A DNA stretch of 64,000 nt from Flavobacteriaceae bacterium 3519-10 (GCA_000023725.1 CP001673.1:1002342-1066341), one strand, 5' to 3'; counted from the stretch's first letter, positions 18,213 to 27,118 are shown. Notes: generated by a model not told the origin, from the sequence alone. Translations and numbers: made by a program.

Positions 18213-18863
18213 ATGAAGAACTACTATTATTTTCTGAGTATCGCCGAAAATGCGTCCGAAGACGAGATCAAAAAGGCCTACAGAAAATTATCGATAAAAT
18301 ATCATCCCGATAAAAATGAAAACGATGCGTTTTTCGCAAATCGTTTCATGGAGATTCAGGAGGCGTATGATATATTGGGTGATAAAGAAAAGCGGCGTAT
18401 TTATGACGAAAATCTTGCGCATCAGCAGCGCAGTTACCGGCCCAATTTGCCCCCGTCAATTAAAAGTTTTTCTGCGAATAAGATTCGCGTTCAGAAAGGC
18501 GAGGAGGTAATCATTAAGTGGCAGACGCATAACGCAGATATTGTGAAGATCATTCCGTTCGGACTTGAAAAAGGATATGGCGAGCGGGCATTTAAGATCA
18601 CTGAATTTAAAGACGGGGAGTTTCAGCTGCTACTCCATGCAACCAATTCTCTGTTGAACAAAACCCTGGTCCGCGGACTTACGATCACCGAAGTTTTCGA
18701 GAATGATACCGAAAAATTCAGGAGTGAAGTAGAGGAAATGTTCAAGCCCCAGCAACCCTCGCGCACTAATCCCGCGGGGCAGCCTAAATTTTTACGAATC
18801 GTTTTAGCCGTTCTTTTTCTGGTGATCGCGGTGTTACTTCTGGTAAGTGCCTTTTCAGAATAA
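18213..18863 (+). CDS. J-domain protein with C-terminal membrane anchor
   Basis: A 216-residue DnaJ-like co-chaperone that should stimulate a Hsp70 (DnaK) ATPase. The J domain covers residues 1-68, with the HPD motif at 31-33 in IKYHPDKNEND. Residues 75-165 form a beta-rich region beginning PPSIKSFSANKIRVQKGEEVIIKW, which looks Ig-like. A hydrophilic linker with a PQQPSRTNP stretch leads to one hydrophobic segment at the C-terminus (FLRIVLAVLFLVIAVLLLVSAF). It lacks the Gly/Phe and zinc-finger regions of DnaJ itself, so it is a class C J-protein. The tail anchor would place the J domain at the cytoplasmic face of the inner membrane, perhaps to recruit DnaK there. Confidence 0.85.
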   Translation: MKNYYYFLSIAENASEDEIKKAYRKLSIKYHPDKNENDAFFANRFMEIQEAYDILGDKEKRRIYDENLAHQQRSYRPNLPPSIKSFSANKIRVQKGEEVIIKWQTHNADIVKIIPFGLEKGYGERAFKITEFKDGEFQLLLHATNSLLNKTLVRGLTITEVFENDTEKFRSEVEEMFKPQQPSRTNPAGQPKFLRIVLAVLFLVIAVLLLVSAFSE

Positions 18864-18888
18864 AGAAATTTTCGCAAAAATGCCTATA

Positions 18889-19041
18889 TCAGGCCAGCTT
18901 CAGCCTTCCGGGGCACTTCTTGCAGCGTTTTCCTTTCTTAAATTTTTTGCAGCATTTTTTTTTGTCGCAAAACATTTCTTCAGGCGTAAAGTTTACGGGA
19001 GTTAAAGGTGCAATCTTGAAAGGGATGATTGGTGAGTTCAT
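18889..19041 (-). CDS. Small Cys/Lys-rich protein, 50 residues, unknown function
   Basis: A 50-codon frame on the minus strand, ATG at 19041 to TGA at 18889. The N-terminal half is Pro-rich and neutral (opening MNSPIIPFKIAPLTP). The C-terminal half is very basic, with five Cys at residues 25, 30, 31, 40 and 43, spaced C-x4-CC-x8-C-x2-C. That pattern could bind zinc or a nucleic acid, which is inference. Support for its being a gene comes from the near-consensus promoter at 19046-19076, whose -7 element ends 4 bases before the ATG, so the transcript would be nearly leaderless. It does not overlap the J-domain gene or gcvP. No family is recognised. Confidence 0.68.
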   Translation of the reverse strand: MNSPIIPFKIAPLTPVNFTPEEMFCDKKKCCKKFKKGKRCKKCPGRLKLA

Positions 19042-19045
19042 GGCG

Positions 19046-19076
19046 CAAATATAATTCTAATTTAGAATTAATCAAA
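19046..19076 (-). promoter_or_regulatory. Strong promoter with a 19-base perfect palindrome in its spacer
   Basis: On the minus strand, TTTG (19076-19073) and TATATTTG (19053-19046) are separated by 19 bases, a full match to the Bacteroidota consensus. The spacer is almost filled by the perfect palindrome TAATTCTAATTTAGAATTA (19052-19070), well placed to be the operator of a repressor. No known box is an exact match. Confidence 0.72.
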
Positions 19077-19117
19077 ATAATAATTCATGCTTTAAACTTT
19101 TTTTGCCGGAGGTAGAA

Positions 19118-19148
19118 TTGTGCTGTTCATTTAAAAGTCGTATTTTTA
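19118..19148 (+). promoter_or_regulatory. Likely promoter for gcvP
   Basis: TTG at 19118-19120 and TATTTTTA at 19141-19148, 20 bases apart, with one mismatch to the -7 consensus. The gcvP ATG is 37 bases downstream. Confidence 0.4.
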
Positions 19149-19185
19149 CGAACCTTTATTTACATCCCTTAATCCAGTAAAAACA

Positions 19186-22044
19186 ATGAATACTACACAG
19201 TTTGTGAGCCGTCATATTTCTCTGAATGATGCCGATAAAAAGGCAATGCTGAAGAAGATCGGCGTGTCGGGCATCGATGAATTAATTTCCCAAACCATCC
19301 CGGATTCAATCCGTTTAGAAAAAGATCTCGAAATTTCTCCGGCGCTTTCAGAATATGAAATGCTTGCTCATTCCAAGGAACTGGCATCCAAAAACGCGCT
19401 TTTCGATAATTATATCGGGTTCGGGTATTTCAACACCATTCTGCCGAGTCCGATCCAAAGAAATATTCTGGAAAATCCGTCGTGGTACACGGCATATACT
19501 CCATATCAGGCGGAAATTGCACAGGGCAGACTTGAAGCTTTGCTTAATTTCCAGACTGTGGTCTCTGATCTTACCGGTTTTGAATTGGCAAACGCTTCGC
19601 TTTTAGATGAAGCTACAGCGGCTGCCGAAGCCATGCACATGTTTTTTGAAAGCCGTACAAAAGACCAGAAAAAAGCCGGTTCGATAAAATTCTTTGTGTC
19701 TGATCTTGTTTTGCCGCAAACTCTTGCTGTATTGAGAACCAAAGCAGAAGGACTCGGCATCAACGTGATAGTAGGTAACCACAAAAGCCACCAGTTCAAC
19801 GATACTTATTTTGGGGTGCTTCTTCAGTATCCTGGGAAAAATGGTGTGGTGCTGGACTATACTGAGAACATCGCAGCGTACAAAACCCACGGTCTTCAGG
19901 TTGTGGTAGCATGCGACCCGATGTCACTTGTTAAGCTGAAGTCGCCTGCTTCGATGGGCGCAGACTGTGCCGTAGGCACAACGCAGCGTTTTGGCGTTCC
20001 GATGGGTTACGGCGGACCTCACGCGGCATTTTTTGCGTGTAAGGAAGATTATAAGAGGGATATTCCGGGAAGAATTATCGGTGTTTCGCAGGACGTTTAC
20101 GGCAATAGGGCTTTAAGAATGGCGCTTCAAACGCGCGAGCAGCACATCAAACGCGAAAGAGCCACTTCTAACATCTGTACCGCGCAGGTTCTTTTAGCCG
20201 TTATGGCCGGCATGTACGCGGTTTATCATGGCCCGAACGGACTTAACTTCATTGCAGAACAGATTCATTTCAAGGCTAACGCGCTGCATGATGGATTAAG
20301 AGTTTTAGGGTATGATATTGTGGACGAACCGATTTTTGATACCGTAAAATTCAGAATTCACGAAGAGGAAAAAAATACGCTGCGTCAGCTCATGCTTGAT
20401 CATAAAATCAACCTGAATTATTTTACCGAAGGCGTAGTAAGCATCGCTATTGACGAGGCTGTAACACTGGATAAACTTCAGAATCTGTTTGATGCTTTCG
20501 CGCAGTTTAAAGATAATCAGAGTTTTAAATTAGAGATTAAAGATACTATTCAGATTCCGGCGGAATCCCTGCGTACAGACGAAATTCTTACCGCAGAAGT
20601 TTTCAATAAATACCACACCGAAACCGAGTTAATGCGCTACATCAAGCGTTTGGAGAGAAAAGACCTTTCGCTTACACATTCGATGATTTCTCTCGGATCA
20701 TGTACCATGAAACTGAATGCAGCTACGCAGATGCTTCCAATTTCATGGCCTGAATGGGGAAATGTGCATCCGTTTGTTCCAACGGAACAGGCAGGAGGTT
20801 ATCAGACTTTAATTAAAGAACTTGAAAAAGACCTTGCAGAAATAACTGGATTTGCAGGTACTTCACTTCAGCCAAACTCCGGTGCTCAAGGCGAATACGC
20901 AGGTTTAATGGTAATCCGCGAATATCACAAATCGCGCAACGAACTTCACCGAAATATCGTTCTGATTCCACAGTCGGCGCATGGCACCAACCCTGCTTCG
21001 GCGGTAATTGCAGGCATGAAAGTAGTGGTTGTAAAAAACCTCGAAAGTGGTGAAATAGACATTGATGATTTAAAGGCAAAAGCCGAACAGCACAGTGAAA
21101 ACCTGTCTGCTGCAATGATTACTTATCCTTCGACTTATGGTTTCTTCGACGATAATATTAAAGATATCATCGCGGTAATCCATCAGCACGGTGGCCAGGT
21201 GTATATGGACGGCGCAAACATGAACGCGCAGTGCGGCTATACATCACCCGGACATATCGGCGCGGATGTTTGCCACCTGAACCTTCACAAAACCTTTGCA
21301 ATTCCACATGGCGGCGGTGGCCCCGGCGTAGGACCGATCTGCGTTGCGGAGCATTTGGTTAAGTTTTTACCATCAAATCCACTGATTAAAGTTGGAGATA
21401 AAGAAGCAATCGATGCGATTTCTTCTGCACCTTACGGATCAAGTCTAGTGCTTAATATTTCGTATGCGTACATCAAAATGCTCGGCACAAATGGTTTAAA
21501 AACCGCTACCGAACATGCGATCATGAACGCAAATTATCTTAAAGAAGTTTTAGCTGAACACTTCCCGATTCTGTATGCAAATAACAAAGGACGTGTTGCA
21601 CACGAATGTATTGTGGATTTCCGACAGTTTAAATCGCTCGGAGTAGAAGTTGCGGATGTTGCCAAACGCCTGATGGATTATGGTTTCCACGCACCAACTG
21701 TAAGTTTCCCGGTGGCAGGTACGCTGATGATTGAACCTACAGAATCTGAAAGCAAGGCGGAAATTGACCGTTTCGCGGAAGCGCTGATTTCAATCAAGAA
21801 AGAAATCGATGAAATTGCCGAAGGAACTGCCGATGCAACCAATAATGTATTGAAAAACGCGCCGCACACCGAGCAGCTGGTTATTTCTGACGGATGGGAT
21901 AAGCCTTATGGCCGCGAGAAAGCCGCATATCCGCTGGAGTGGGTACGCGAGCACAAATTCTTCGCTACCGTCGCACGTGTTGACGAAGCGTACGGCGACC
22001 GGAATTTGATCTGTACATGCGAGCCGATTGAATCGTATATGTAG
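19186..22044 (+). CDS. gcvP: Glycine dehydrogenase (decarboxylating), P-protein, full-length type
   Basis: A 952-residue PLP enzyme of the glycine cleavage system. It decarboxylates glycine and passes the aminomethyl group to the lipoyl arm of H-protein. Both halves that are separate subunits in some bacteria are fused here. The N-terminal half has YTAYTPYQAEIAQGRLEALLNFQT and MGYGGPHAAFFACK. The C-terminal half has SMISLGSCTMKLNAA and the PLP-lysine block HLNLHKTFAIPHGGGGPG. The length is typical. Genes for the T, H and L proteins are not in the window, which is common in Bacteroidota. It stands alone with its own likely promoter and a terminator. Confidence 0.98.
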   Translation: MNTTQFVSRHISLNDADKKAMLKKIGVSGIDELISQTIPDSIRLEKDLEISPALSEYEMLAHSKELASKNALFDNYIGFGYFNTILPSPIQRNILENPSWYTAYTPYQAEIAQGRLEALLNFQTVVSDLTGFELANASLLDEATAAAEAMHMFFESRTKDQKKAGSIKFFVSDLVLPQTLAVLRTKAEGLGINVIVGNHKSHQFNDTYFGVLLQYPGKNGVVLDYTENIAAYKTHGLQVVVACDPMSLVKLKSPASMGADCAVGTTQRFGVPMGYGGPHAAFFACKEDYKRDIPGRIIGVSQDVYGNRALRMALQTREQHIKRERATSNICTAQVLLAVMAGMYAVYHGPNGLNFIAEQIHFKANALHDGLRVLGYDIVDEPIFDTVKFRIHEEEKNTLRQLMLDHKINLNYFTEGVVSIAIDEAVTLDKLQNLFDAFAQFKDNQSFKLEIKDTIQIPAESLRTDEILTAEVFNKYHTETELMRYIKRLERKDLSLTHSMISLGSCTMKLNAATQMLPISWPEWGNVHPFVPTEQAGGYQTLIKELEKDLAEITGFAGTSLQPNSGAQGEYAGLMVIREYHKSRNELHRNIVLIPQSAHGTNPASAVIAGMKVVVVKNLESGEIDIDDLKAKAEQHSENLSAAMITYPSTYGFFDDNIKDIIAVIHQHGGQVYMDGANMNAQCGYTSPGHIGADVCHLNLHKTFAIPHGGGGPGVGPICVAEHLVKFLPSNPLIKVGDKEAIDAISSAPYGSSLVLNISYAYIKMLGTNGLKTATEHAIMNANYLKEVLAEHFPILYANNKGRVAHECIVDFRQFKSLGVEVADVAKRLMDYGFHAPTVSFPVAGTLMIEPTESESKAEIDRFAEALISIKKEIDEIAEGTADATNNVLKNAPHTEQLVISDGWDKPYGREKAAYPLEWVREHKFFATVARVDEAYGDRNLICTCEPIESYM

Positions 22045-22070
22045 TTAGAGCTTTAACTCTTTCCATAAAT

Positions 22071-22101
22071 AAAAATATCCCTGAATTTCAGGGATATTTT
22101 T
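22071..22101. terminator. Bidirectional terminator after gcvP
   Basis: A 15-base perfect inverted repeat around TATCCCTGAA with a minimal loop, flanked by A and T runs, between the convergent gcvP and T9SS-cargo genes. Confidence 0.88.
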
Positions 22102-22119
22102 TTGTTTTAAAACTTAATT

Positions 22120-23040
22120 TTATTTTTTGATAATTTTTGAACTGTAGGTTTTTCCCTGTGCACTTGTTGCTTTCAAAATATATGCCCCAGAATGTAACTT
22201 CGAGAGGTCCAGCTTAGTGTCTGCCTTAAAGCCAGTTACTTTTTGCCCGGTTAAGTAATAAACATCGACGGTGTTGAGTTTTTCACCTGCAGGAAGCTCA
22301 ATTGTTACATAATCAACAACCGGATTTGGATATATTTTTATGTTACGTCCAGGAACATCGGCAACCGAGAGATTCGAAGTTTCTATCTTGAAGTTGTCGT
22401 AGTATGCACTTCCACCGTAGTTGTTGTGCAGGATGTTCATGCCGTTTACGTTCACTTTGCTGGTATTAGGTCCGGTATAAATCTCTACATCGTCCAAATA
22501 ATATGTAATTGTGTTTTCTTTAATTTCGATCTTTAAATTATACCATTGGTTCGCGTCCCAGCTGGCATTAGCGTAGGTAAAACCGCCAAAATTCATTTCA
22601 GGGTAAATGTAGATATAACCTCTGTTTTCGAAGCCAACCGCAAGCAAAATATCGAAAACCTCCTCTTCCTCATTGATAGAATACAAAGCGAATTCGAAGT
22701 CGGCGCCGTCCTGCTCCGGAGCCATAAAATCGTAGGAAATCGTGGTATTTCTATAATCAAGCGCCGTTGGGAAAGATTTTTCAATCCCAAAAATAGGGAA
22801 CCACTGATCGCCATATTCCGGTACATACGCGTTCTTAAAAGAGAAATTCCCGGTAGAGGATACTTCATCGGTTACGATCTGGTTAGTGAGCGGTCCATCG
22901 CTGGTTTCTGTAACGGTCCATCCATTTTGGCTGTTAATGTCGCCCAAAACATAACCTTCGCTACTTTCGAACGAAATAACGCTTTGCGCAGAAATGGTGC
23001 TGCAGAACAATGCTGCAGCGAGAAAATACATATGCTTCAT
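22120..23040 (-). CDS. Secreted protein with T9SS type A sorting domain
   Basis: A 306-residue exported protein. The signal peptide ends SAQS near residue 19. Residues 20-215 are beta-rich and resemble a jelly-roll or concanavalin-like lectin fold (SYDFMAPEQDGADFEFALYSI, NQWYNLKIEIKENTITYYLDDVEIYTG). The last 80 residues are a T9SS sorting domain: IKIYPNPVVDYVTIEL, VYYLTGQKV, LHSGAYILKA and a basic SKIIKK end. A carbohydrate or surface binding role is possible but not shown. A 7-base inverted repeat lies immediately before the start codon. It converges on gcvP with a shared terminator. Confidence 0.85.
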   Translation of the reverse strand: MKHMYFLAAALFCSTISAQSVISFESSEGYVLGDINSQNGWTVTETSDGPLTNQIVTDEVSSTGNFSFKNAYVPEYGDQWFPIFGIEKSFPTALDYRNTTISYDFMAPEQDGADFEFALYSINEEEEVFDILLAVGFENRGYIYIYPEMNFGGFTYANASWDANQWYNLKIEIKENTITYYLDDVEIYTGPNTSKVNVNGMNILHNNYGGSAYYDNFKIETSNLSVADVPGRNIKIYPNPVVDYVTIELPAGEKLNTVDVYYLTGQKVTGFKADTKLDLSKLHSGAYILKATSAQGKTYSSKIIKK

Positions 23041-23060
23041 ATAATTGTTTTCGCAATTAT
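23041..23060. repeat. Inverted repeat in the leader of the T9SS-cargo gene
   Basis: ATAATTG, six bases, then CAATTAT: a perfect 7-base inverted repeat that abuts the start codon at 23040. It could be an operator or a weak mRNA hairpin. Confidence 0.5.
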
Positions 23061-23155
23061 ATATAAAACTTTATTGCTTTCGCTCTTGAAAAATAAAGAA
23101 AATGTGCGTATGGAAGGTTTGATTTACGGGAGATGAACTTGGCTTAAAATTATGT

Positions 23156-23893
23156 TCAGGCATAAAGTTTTTGGTCTTTTTCGCAGAAAAAGCTTCGGCG
23201 GTTAGATAATCCAGTATGTCTTTTCGTAAGAAGTTCGCCACACTTTGGACAGGTTTTTTTGGTGTGTACAAGCCAGTTTTTCTTTAATACATACTCTTTT
23301 TTCCAGCGCAGAAAGTCAAAACTGTAATTTCGTGCTTCGAAGATCAGGGCCGAAAGTTTTTTTGGAGGCAAATTCCCCACGAGACTTTCAGGATGAACAC
23401 CAATACGGAACAGCACTTCGTTTTTAATGATATTGCCAACGCCCGAGAAAATATTCTGGTCTAGCAGCACATCGCAAGCCATTCTTTCAGGTTGTAGTTT
23501 GAGTTTTTTTCGGGCTTTGAGCGGCTTCCAGTCGTCGCTTAATACATCAGCATGCCAATCGATTTCCCTTAAAACTGATCGTTCCAGGAGTTTTACCGAG
23601 CACGAATTAAAATACAGATCACCATTCGGAAATTTGAGCTGCAGCCTGAGTTGGCGGTCGGGTTTGATCTGTTCATCAACCGAGTAAGAGCCGAACAAAA
23701 GTAGATGTACGCGTATCACGGCTTCCCCAAAAACCAGATACGACTGCTTGCCGAAGATTCTGTATTCTTCGAAAGTAAGATCCGGCAGTTTTTCCATCGC
23801 AATCTTCGCATTTCCGGTTGCTGAGATTACTTTCTCTCCGATAAATTTCTGGGTTGCTTCCTTTAAAATAAGGATTGATGGTCCTTCAGGCAT
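23156..23893 (-). CDS. Fpg/Nei-family DNA glycosylase (endonuclease VIII-like)
   Basis: A 245-residue base-excision repair enzyme. It begins MPEGP, where Pro2 is the Schiff-base nucleophile after Met removal and Glu3 a catalytic acid. The middle has the helix-two-turn-helix block DVLLDQNIFSGVGNIIKNEVLFRIGVHPES. The C-terminus has a zinc-finger-like region with CPKCGELLTKRHTG and RRSFFCEKDQKLY. The fourth zinc ligand position is Asp in place of the usual Cys, or His in the KRH stretch may serve instead. The family is certain. The choice of Nei over Fpg rests on overall look, since the Fpg oxoG loop is not seen. It is divergent from dgt, another nucleotide-hygiene gene. Confidence 0.88.
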   Translation of the reverse strand: MPEGPSILILKEATQKFIGEKVISATGNAKIAMEKLPDLTFEEYRIFGKQSYLVFGEAVIRVHLLLFGSYSVDEQIKPDRQLRLQLKFPNGDLYFNSCSVKLLERSVLREIDWHADVLSDDWKPLKARKKLKLQPERMACDVLLDQNIFSGVGNIIKNEVLFRIGVHPESLVGNLPPKKLSALIFEARNYSFDFLRWKKEYVLKKNWLVHTKKTCPKCGELLTKRHTGLSNRRSFFCEKDQKLYA

Positions 23894-23933
23894 TGCGGTT
23901 CTGTTTTAATTTCAACGTTCAAAACTTAAACCA

Positions 23934-23965
23934 TTTTAATCCGGCTGATAAAAAATGTATTTTTG
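23934..23965 (+). promoter_or_regulatory. Promoter for dgt, nearly leaderless
   Basis: TATTTTTG (23958-23965) with TTTT 20 bases upstream (23934-23937). The -7 element ends 4 bases before the dgt ATG, so transcription should start at or beside the start codon. Confidence 0.6.
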
Positions 23966-23969
23966 AAGA

Positions 23970-25325
23970 ATGGATTTAAACCGCATTTTTACCAATCAGC
24001 GTACCGGGCAGAACGTTGCGACATCAGCTTCCAGAACCGATTATCAGAGGGATTTCGACCGTATTATATTTTCCGCCGCGTTCCGCCGTCTGCAGAACAA
24101 AACGCAGGTTTTCCCCCTGCCGGGAAGTGTTTTTGTGCACAACCGCCTCACACACTCGCTTGAAGTTTCGTCTGTTGGCCGCAGTTTGGGAAGTGCTGCG
24201 GGAGATTTCATTTTCGAAAACTACCGAAATGACCTCGATGAAAATGCACAGAATTTCTATCAGCACAATTTGCATAATGTAATTGCCGCGGCGTGCCTTT
24301 GCCATGATGTGGGTAATCCGGCTTTTGGACATTCGGGGGAAGATGCGATCGCGAGTTATTTTGAAAAAAATGAAGCCGACCTTAAGCCGAAATTCAATGA
24401 AAAAGAATGGGCCGACCTGATGAATTTTGAAGGGAACGCAAATGCAATCCGAGTACTCACACACCAGCAGAACGGCAAGGACGAAGGGGGTACGCAGTTA
24501 ACATTTTCCACGCTCGGGAGCATCGCAAAATATCCGTGTGAAGCCGTGGCAAAAAACCGCGCTGTGATTCACCAAAAGAAGTTTGGTTTTTTCCAGAATG
24601 AAAAAGACACTTTTCTGCAGATTGCCAATTCGGTAGGCATGATGCAGGAATCTGACGAACCCACCGCGTTTAAAAGGCATCCGTTTGTGTGGCTTGTGGA
24701 AGCTGCCGATGACATTTGCTATAATATCATCGATATGGAAGACGCGCACCGACTCGGGATCGTGTCAACCGCCGATTGCGAAAATCTGTTTTTCGAGCTG
24801 ATAAAATCTGAGAATCAGAACACGAAAAGGGTAGAAGACAAACTTGCGATGCTTACGAACGCAAACGAAAGGATTTCTTATCTGCGCGCAAAAGTAATCA
24901 ATGCGTTGATTAACAAGTCGATGCAGATTTACAGAGAAAATTTTGACTTAATTTTAAATGGAAATTTAGACAAAGCGCTGCTCGATATTTATAAGACCGA
25001 CAACCGATCGCTGCAGGAAATTGAGAGCTTTTCAATTGAGAAAATTTACAACCATAAAGCCGTGATTGAGATTGAAAATGCCGGCTATAATGTGATGTAT
25101 GAACTGCTCGACCATTTTATCCCGCCAATTCTTAAATCTAAAGAAGACCGCAAATCATATGATAAAATGGCTTTGAAGCTGCTGCCAAAACAGTTCCTGT
25201 ACGAAGAAGGAACAGATTATCAGAAAGTTTTGGGCGTAATTGATTTTGTCTCGGGCATGACCGATAATTTCGCCACCGATCTTTACCGCAAAATAAAAGG
25301 AATCGAGATCGGGATGACGATGTAG
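23970..25325 (+). CDS. dgt: Deoxyguanosinetriphosphate triphosphohydrolase-like protein
   Basis: A 451-residue HD-domain enzyme expected to cleave dGTP or other dNTPs to the nucleoside and triphosphate. The opening RTDYQRDFDRIIFSAAFRRLQNKTQVFPLPG is the dGTPase signature. Metal-binding His and Asp are seen in HNRLTHSLEVSSVGR and in AACLCHDVGNPAFGHSGEDAI. The later EAADDICYNIIDMEDAH supplies the third metal-site residues. These enzymes tune dNTP pools, and some also restrict phage. Its stop codon lies directly against the stop codon of the M19-like gene on the other strand, without a terminator hairpin between. Confidence 0.93.
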   Translation: MDLNRIFTNQRTGQNVATSASRTDYQRDFDRIIFSAAFRRLQNKTQVFPLPGSVFVHNRLTHSLEVSSVGRSLGSAAGDFIFENYRNDLDENAQNFYQHNLHNVIAAACLCHDVGNPAFGHSGEDAIASYFEKNEADLKPKFNEKEWADLMNFEGNANAIRVLTHQQNGKDEGGTQLTFSTLGSIAKYPCEAVAKNRAVIHQKKFGFFQNEKDTFLQIANSVGMMQESDEPTAFKRHPFVWLVEAADDICYNIIDMEDAHRLGIVSTADCENLFFELIKSENQNTKRVEDKLAMLTNANERISYLRAKVINALINKSMQIYRENFDLILNGNLDKALLDIYKTDNRSLQEIESFSIEKIYNHKAVIEIENAGYNVMYELLDHFIPPILKSKEDRKSYDKMALKLLPKQFLYEEGTDYQKVLGVIDFVSGMTDNFATDLYRKIKGIEIGMTM

Positions 25326-27116
25326 CTACAATGCGAAATTATTCAGCCATCTTTCAACGAAGTTTTTGCCGTTTTCGAACATGATTCCACGCACGACTGA
25401 TTTAAGCTGCGCGCTCTTAAATTCCGAAAGTACGCACGAGCCTCCGTTTTCCTTTACGTAAGCTTTCTCGGCCACTACAATCCATTTGATAATGTTTGCT
25501 TCAAGTTCTTCAAGTGAGGTGACGTCCGGCGAAATATTCAGTGGCTCAATCAGCCCGTCGAAATCGCTGCCAAGACAAATTTGCTTCCACGGTTCTTCAA
25601 TATCCGTTTTAAGCAGCCCAACCTGGATGACGTGAATAATGTTGAAGCAGAACGCCAGCGGATGCCGGTCTTCCTTGGTCGGAATGAGCCAGCTTTCGTT
25701 TTCGGAAATCATTGTTTCCATCGTGTTTACCGGCAGATTTTTAACCACGATCTGAGGAAAATGAGTCTGGAAATCGGCTGTGCTCAGAAATTCGTTTTCG
25801 CTGCTAAGGTTTAGTCCGTATTCCGACTGAAAGCCCAGAATCCTTACATCGAGGCTCATACCCAAAATACCGTCGCTGTTCAGTACTTCCACAATATCCT
25901 CATCCATCAGGTTGATAGACCATGGATTGAATGTAAAATCATTATTCACAAAAGAGCCCCAGCGGCCACAGTTTTTCCGCGTCATCTCTATAGAAACAGC
26001 GCGTGCGCCTTCATAATTGTAAACGGTGCAGCTTTCACGTTTAAGTGCATTTTTCCATTCATTATAGGTGAAACCCGTCACACCGATATGCGACGCAATG
26101 ATCGGGATCTGTGCATATTTTCCTTCTGTTTTAATTAAATTTTTGCGGAAAGCGTAGTAATCCTGCCGTGATTTTAAACCTAAATGCTTCATATCGACCA
26201 AAATCGGCCGGTGTTGATCTTTATGGTTCCGCATTGAGTAACATTTTTCAATCACATCAAAGCCAGAGCCCGTAATGCCGTTCCCGAAAGGATAGAAAGA
26301 CGGATGTTTCAGCATTTTCATCCCAAACGCATGCGTGGCCAGAAACTGTTCGTTGATATGAGTGAGATGCGTAAGCGTAAGATAAAGTAGATCCATGTTT
26401 TCGCGCGCAAGACTTTTATAGAATCTTTCAAAGTTCACGGCGGCGCTTTGGCTGTGATGCATGTCCGGCGATTCGCCTGCATCTGTGTCAACAATCATTT
26501 CGCGCCATAGGTTATCGGCCACCTGAGATAATTTTATTGTTTTCTTCAGATCCACAAAACGGTTCGGTACGAAATCGGTTTTAAGTGGATTGCCGACCAT
26601 CAGCTTGCTGAAATTATGCGAACCTTCAAGGCTGATCAGAATATTTAACGCTTTTGTCGCTGGTTTTCGGCTAAAATTCCGCGATAGAACAGCCACCGGG
26701 CTGTCTTTATAATCGCGCAGTTGCTTATAGAGGTTGAGTTCCATCAGCATCAGACGGTAATAGGAAACTTCGCCGCTGCGCACCTTATCAAAATACGTTT
26801 TATCGAGCGGGTTGGAGAATTTGCTTTTTAGAATGTTGCCAAAAAATCCGCGGCTGTCCGCAAAGCCATGTTCGAGGTTTACGATGGACGCCACGGCGTA
26901 CGTAAGGTTTCCCTGTAAACACTGGCTGATGCTGCTTTGGCTTTTGAGAATATGAATAAAAACCTCATCCAGAATATTGGTAATGGCGTTGGACATTCTG
27001 ATGGGCTGCGCAAGTTCATCATATTTTCTGTTCGGAAGCGGAACCAGCGCCTCATATTTGCTGATGAAATTCTTGAATATCGGATGCAGGTGTAGGTCGA
27101 AATATTTCTTTTCCAT
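25326..27116 (-). CDS. M19 membrane-dipeptidase-like metallohydrolase, divergent
   Basis: A 596-residue TIM-barrel metallohydrolase with the M19 (renal dipeptidase) motifs in order: FDLHLHP with His9 and His11; SLEGSHNF with the bridging Glu164; YLTLTHLTHIN with His250; VDMKHLG with His311; IIASHIGVTG with His343; and LGSDFDGLIEP with Asp518 and Asp520. Known M19 enzymes cleave dipeptides and have H-x-D at the first site and about 330-400 residues. Here the first motif is H-x-H and there are long insertions, so the substrate may differ. There is no signal peptide, so it should be cytoplasmic. It starts 2 bases after the stop codon of the protease-fusion gene, which implies translation coupling and a joint role in peptide breakdown. 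Confidence 0.83.
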   Translation of the reverse strand: MEKKYFDLHLHPIFKNFISKYEALVPLPNRKYDELAQPIRMSNAITNILDEVFIHILKSQSSISQCLQGNLTYAVASIVNLEHGFADSRGFFGNILKSKFSNPLDKTYFDKVRSGEVSYYRLMLMELNLYKQLRDYKDSPVAVLSRNFSRKPATKALNILISLEGSHNFSKLMVGNPLKTDFVPNRFVDLKKTIKLSQVADNLWREMIVDTDAGESPDMHHSQSAAVNFERFYKSLARENMDLLYLTLTHLTHINEQFLATHAFGMKMLKHPSFYPFGNGITGSGFDVIEKCYSMRNHKDQHRPILVDMKHLGLKSRQDYYAFRKNLIKTEGKYAQIPIIASHIGVTGFTYNEWKNALKRESCTVYNYEGARAVSIEMTRKNCGRWGSFVNNDFTFNPWSINLMDEDIVEVLNSDGILGMSLDVRILGFQSEYGLNLSSENEFLSTADFQTHFPQIVVKNLPVNTMETMISENESWLIPTKEDRHPLAFCFNIIHVIQVGLLKTDIEEPWKQICLGSDFDGLIEPLNISPDVTSLEELEANIIKWIVVAEKAYVKENGGSCVLSEFKSAQLKSVVRGIMFENGKNFVERWLNNFAL

Positions 27117-27118
27117 GG

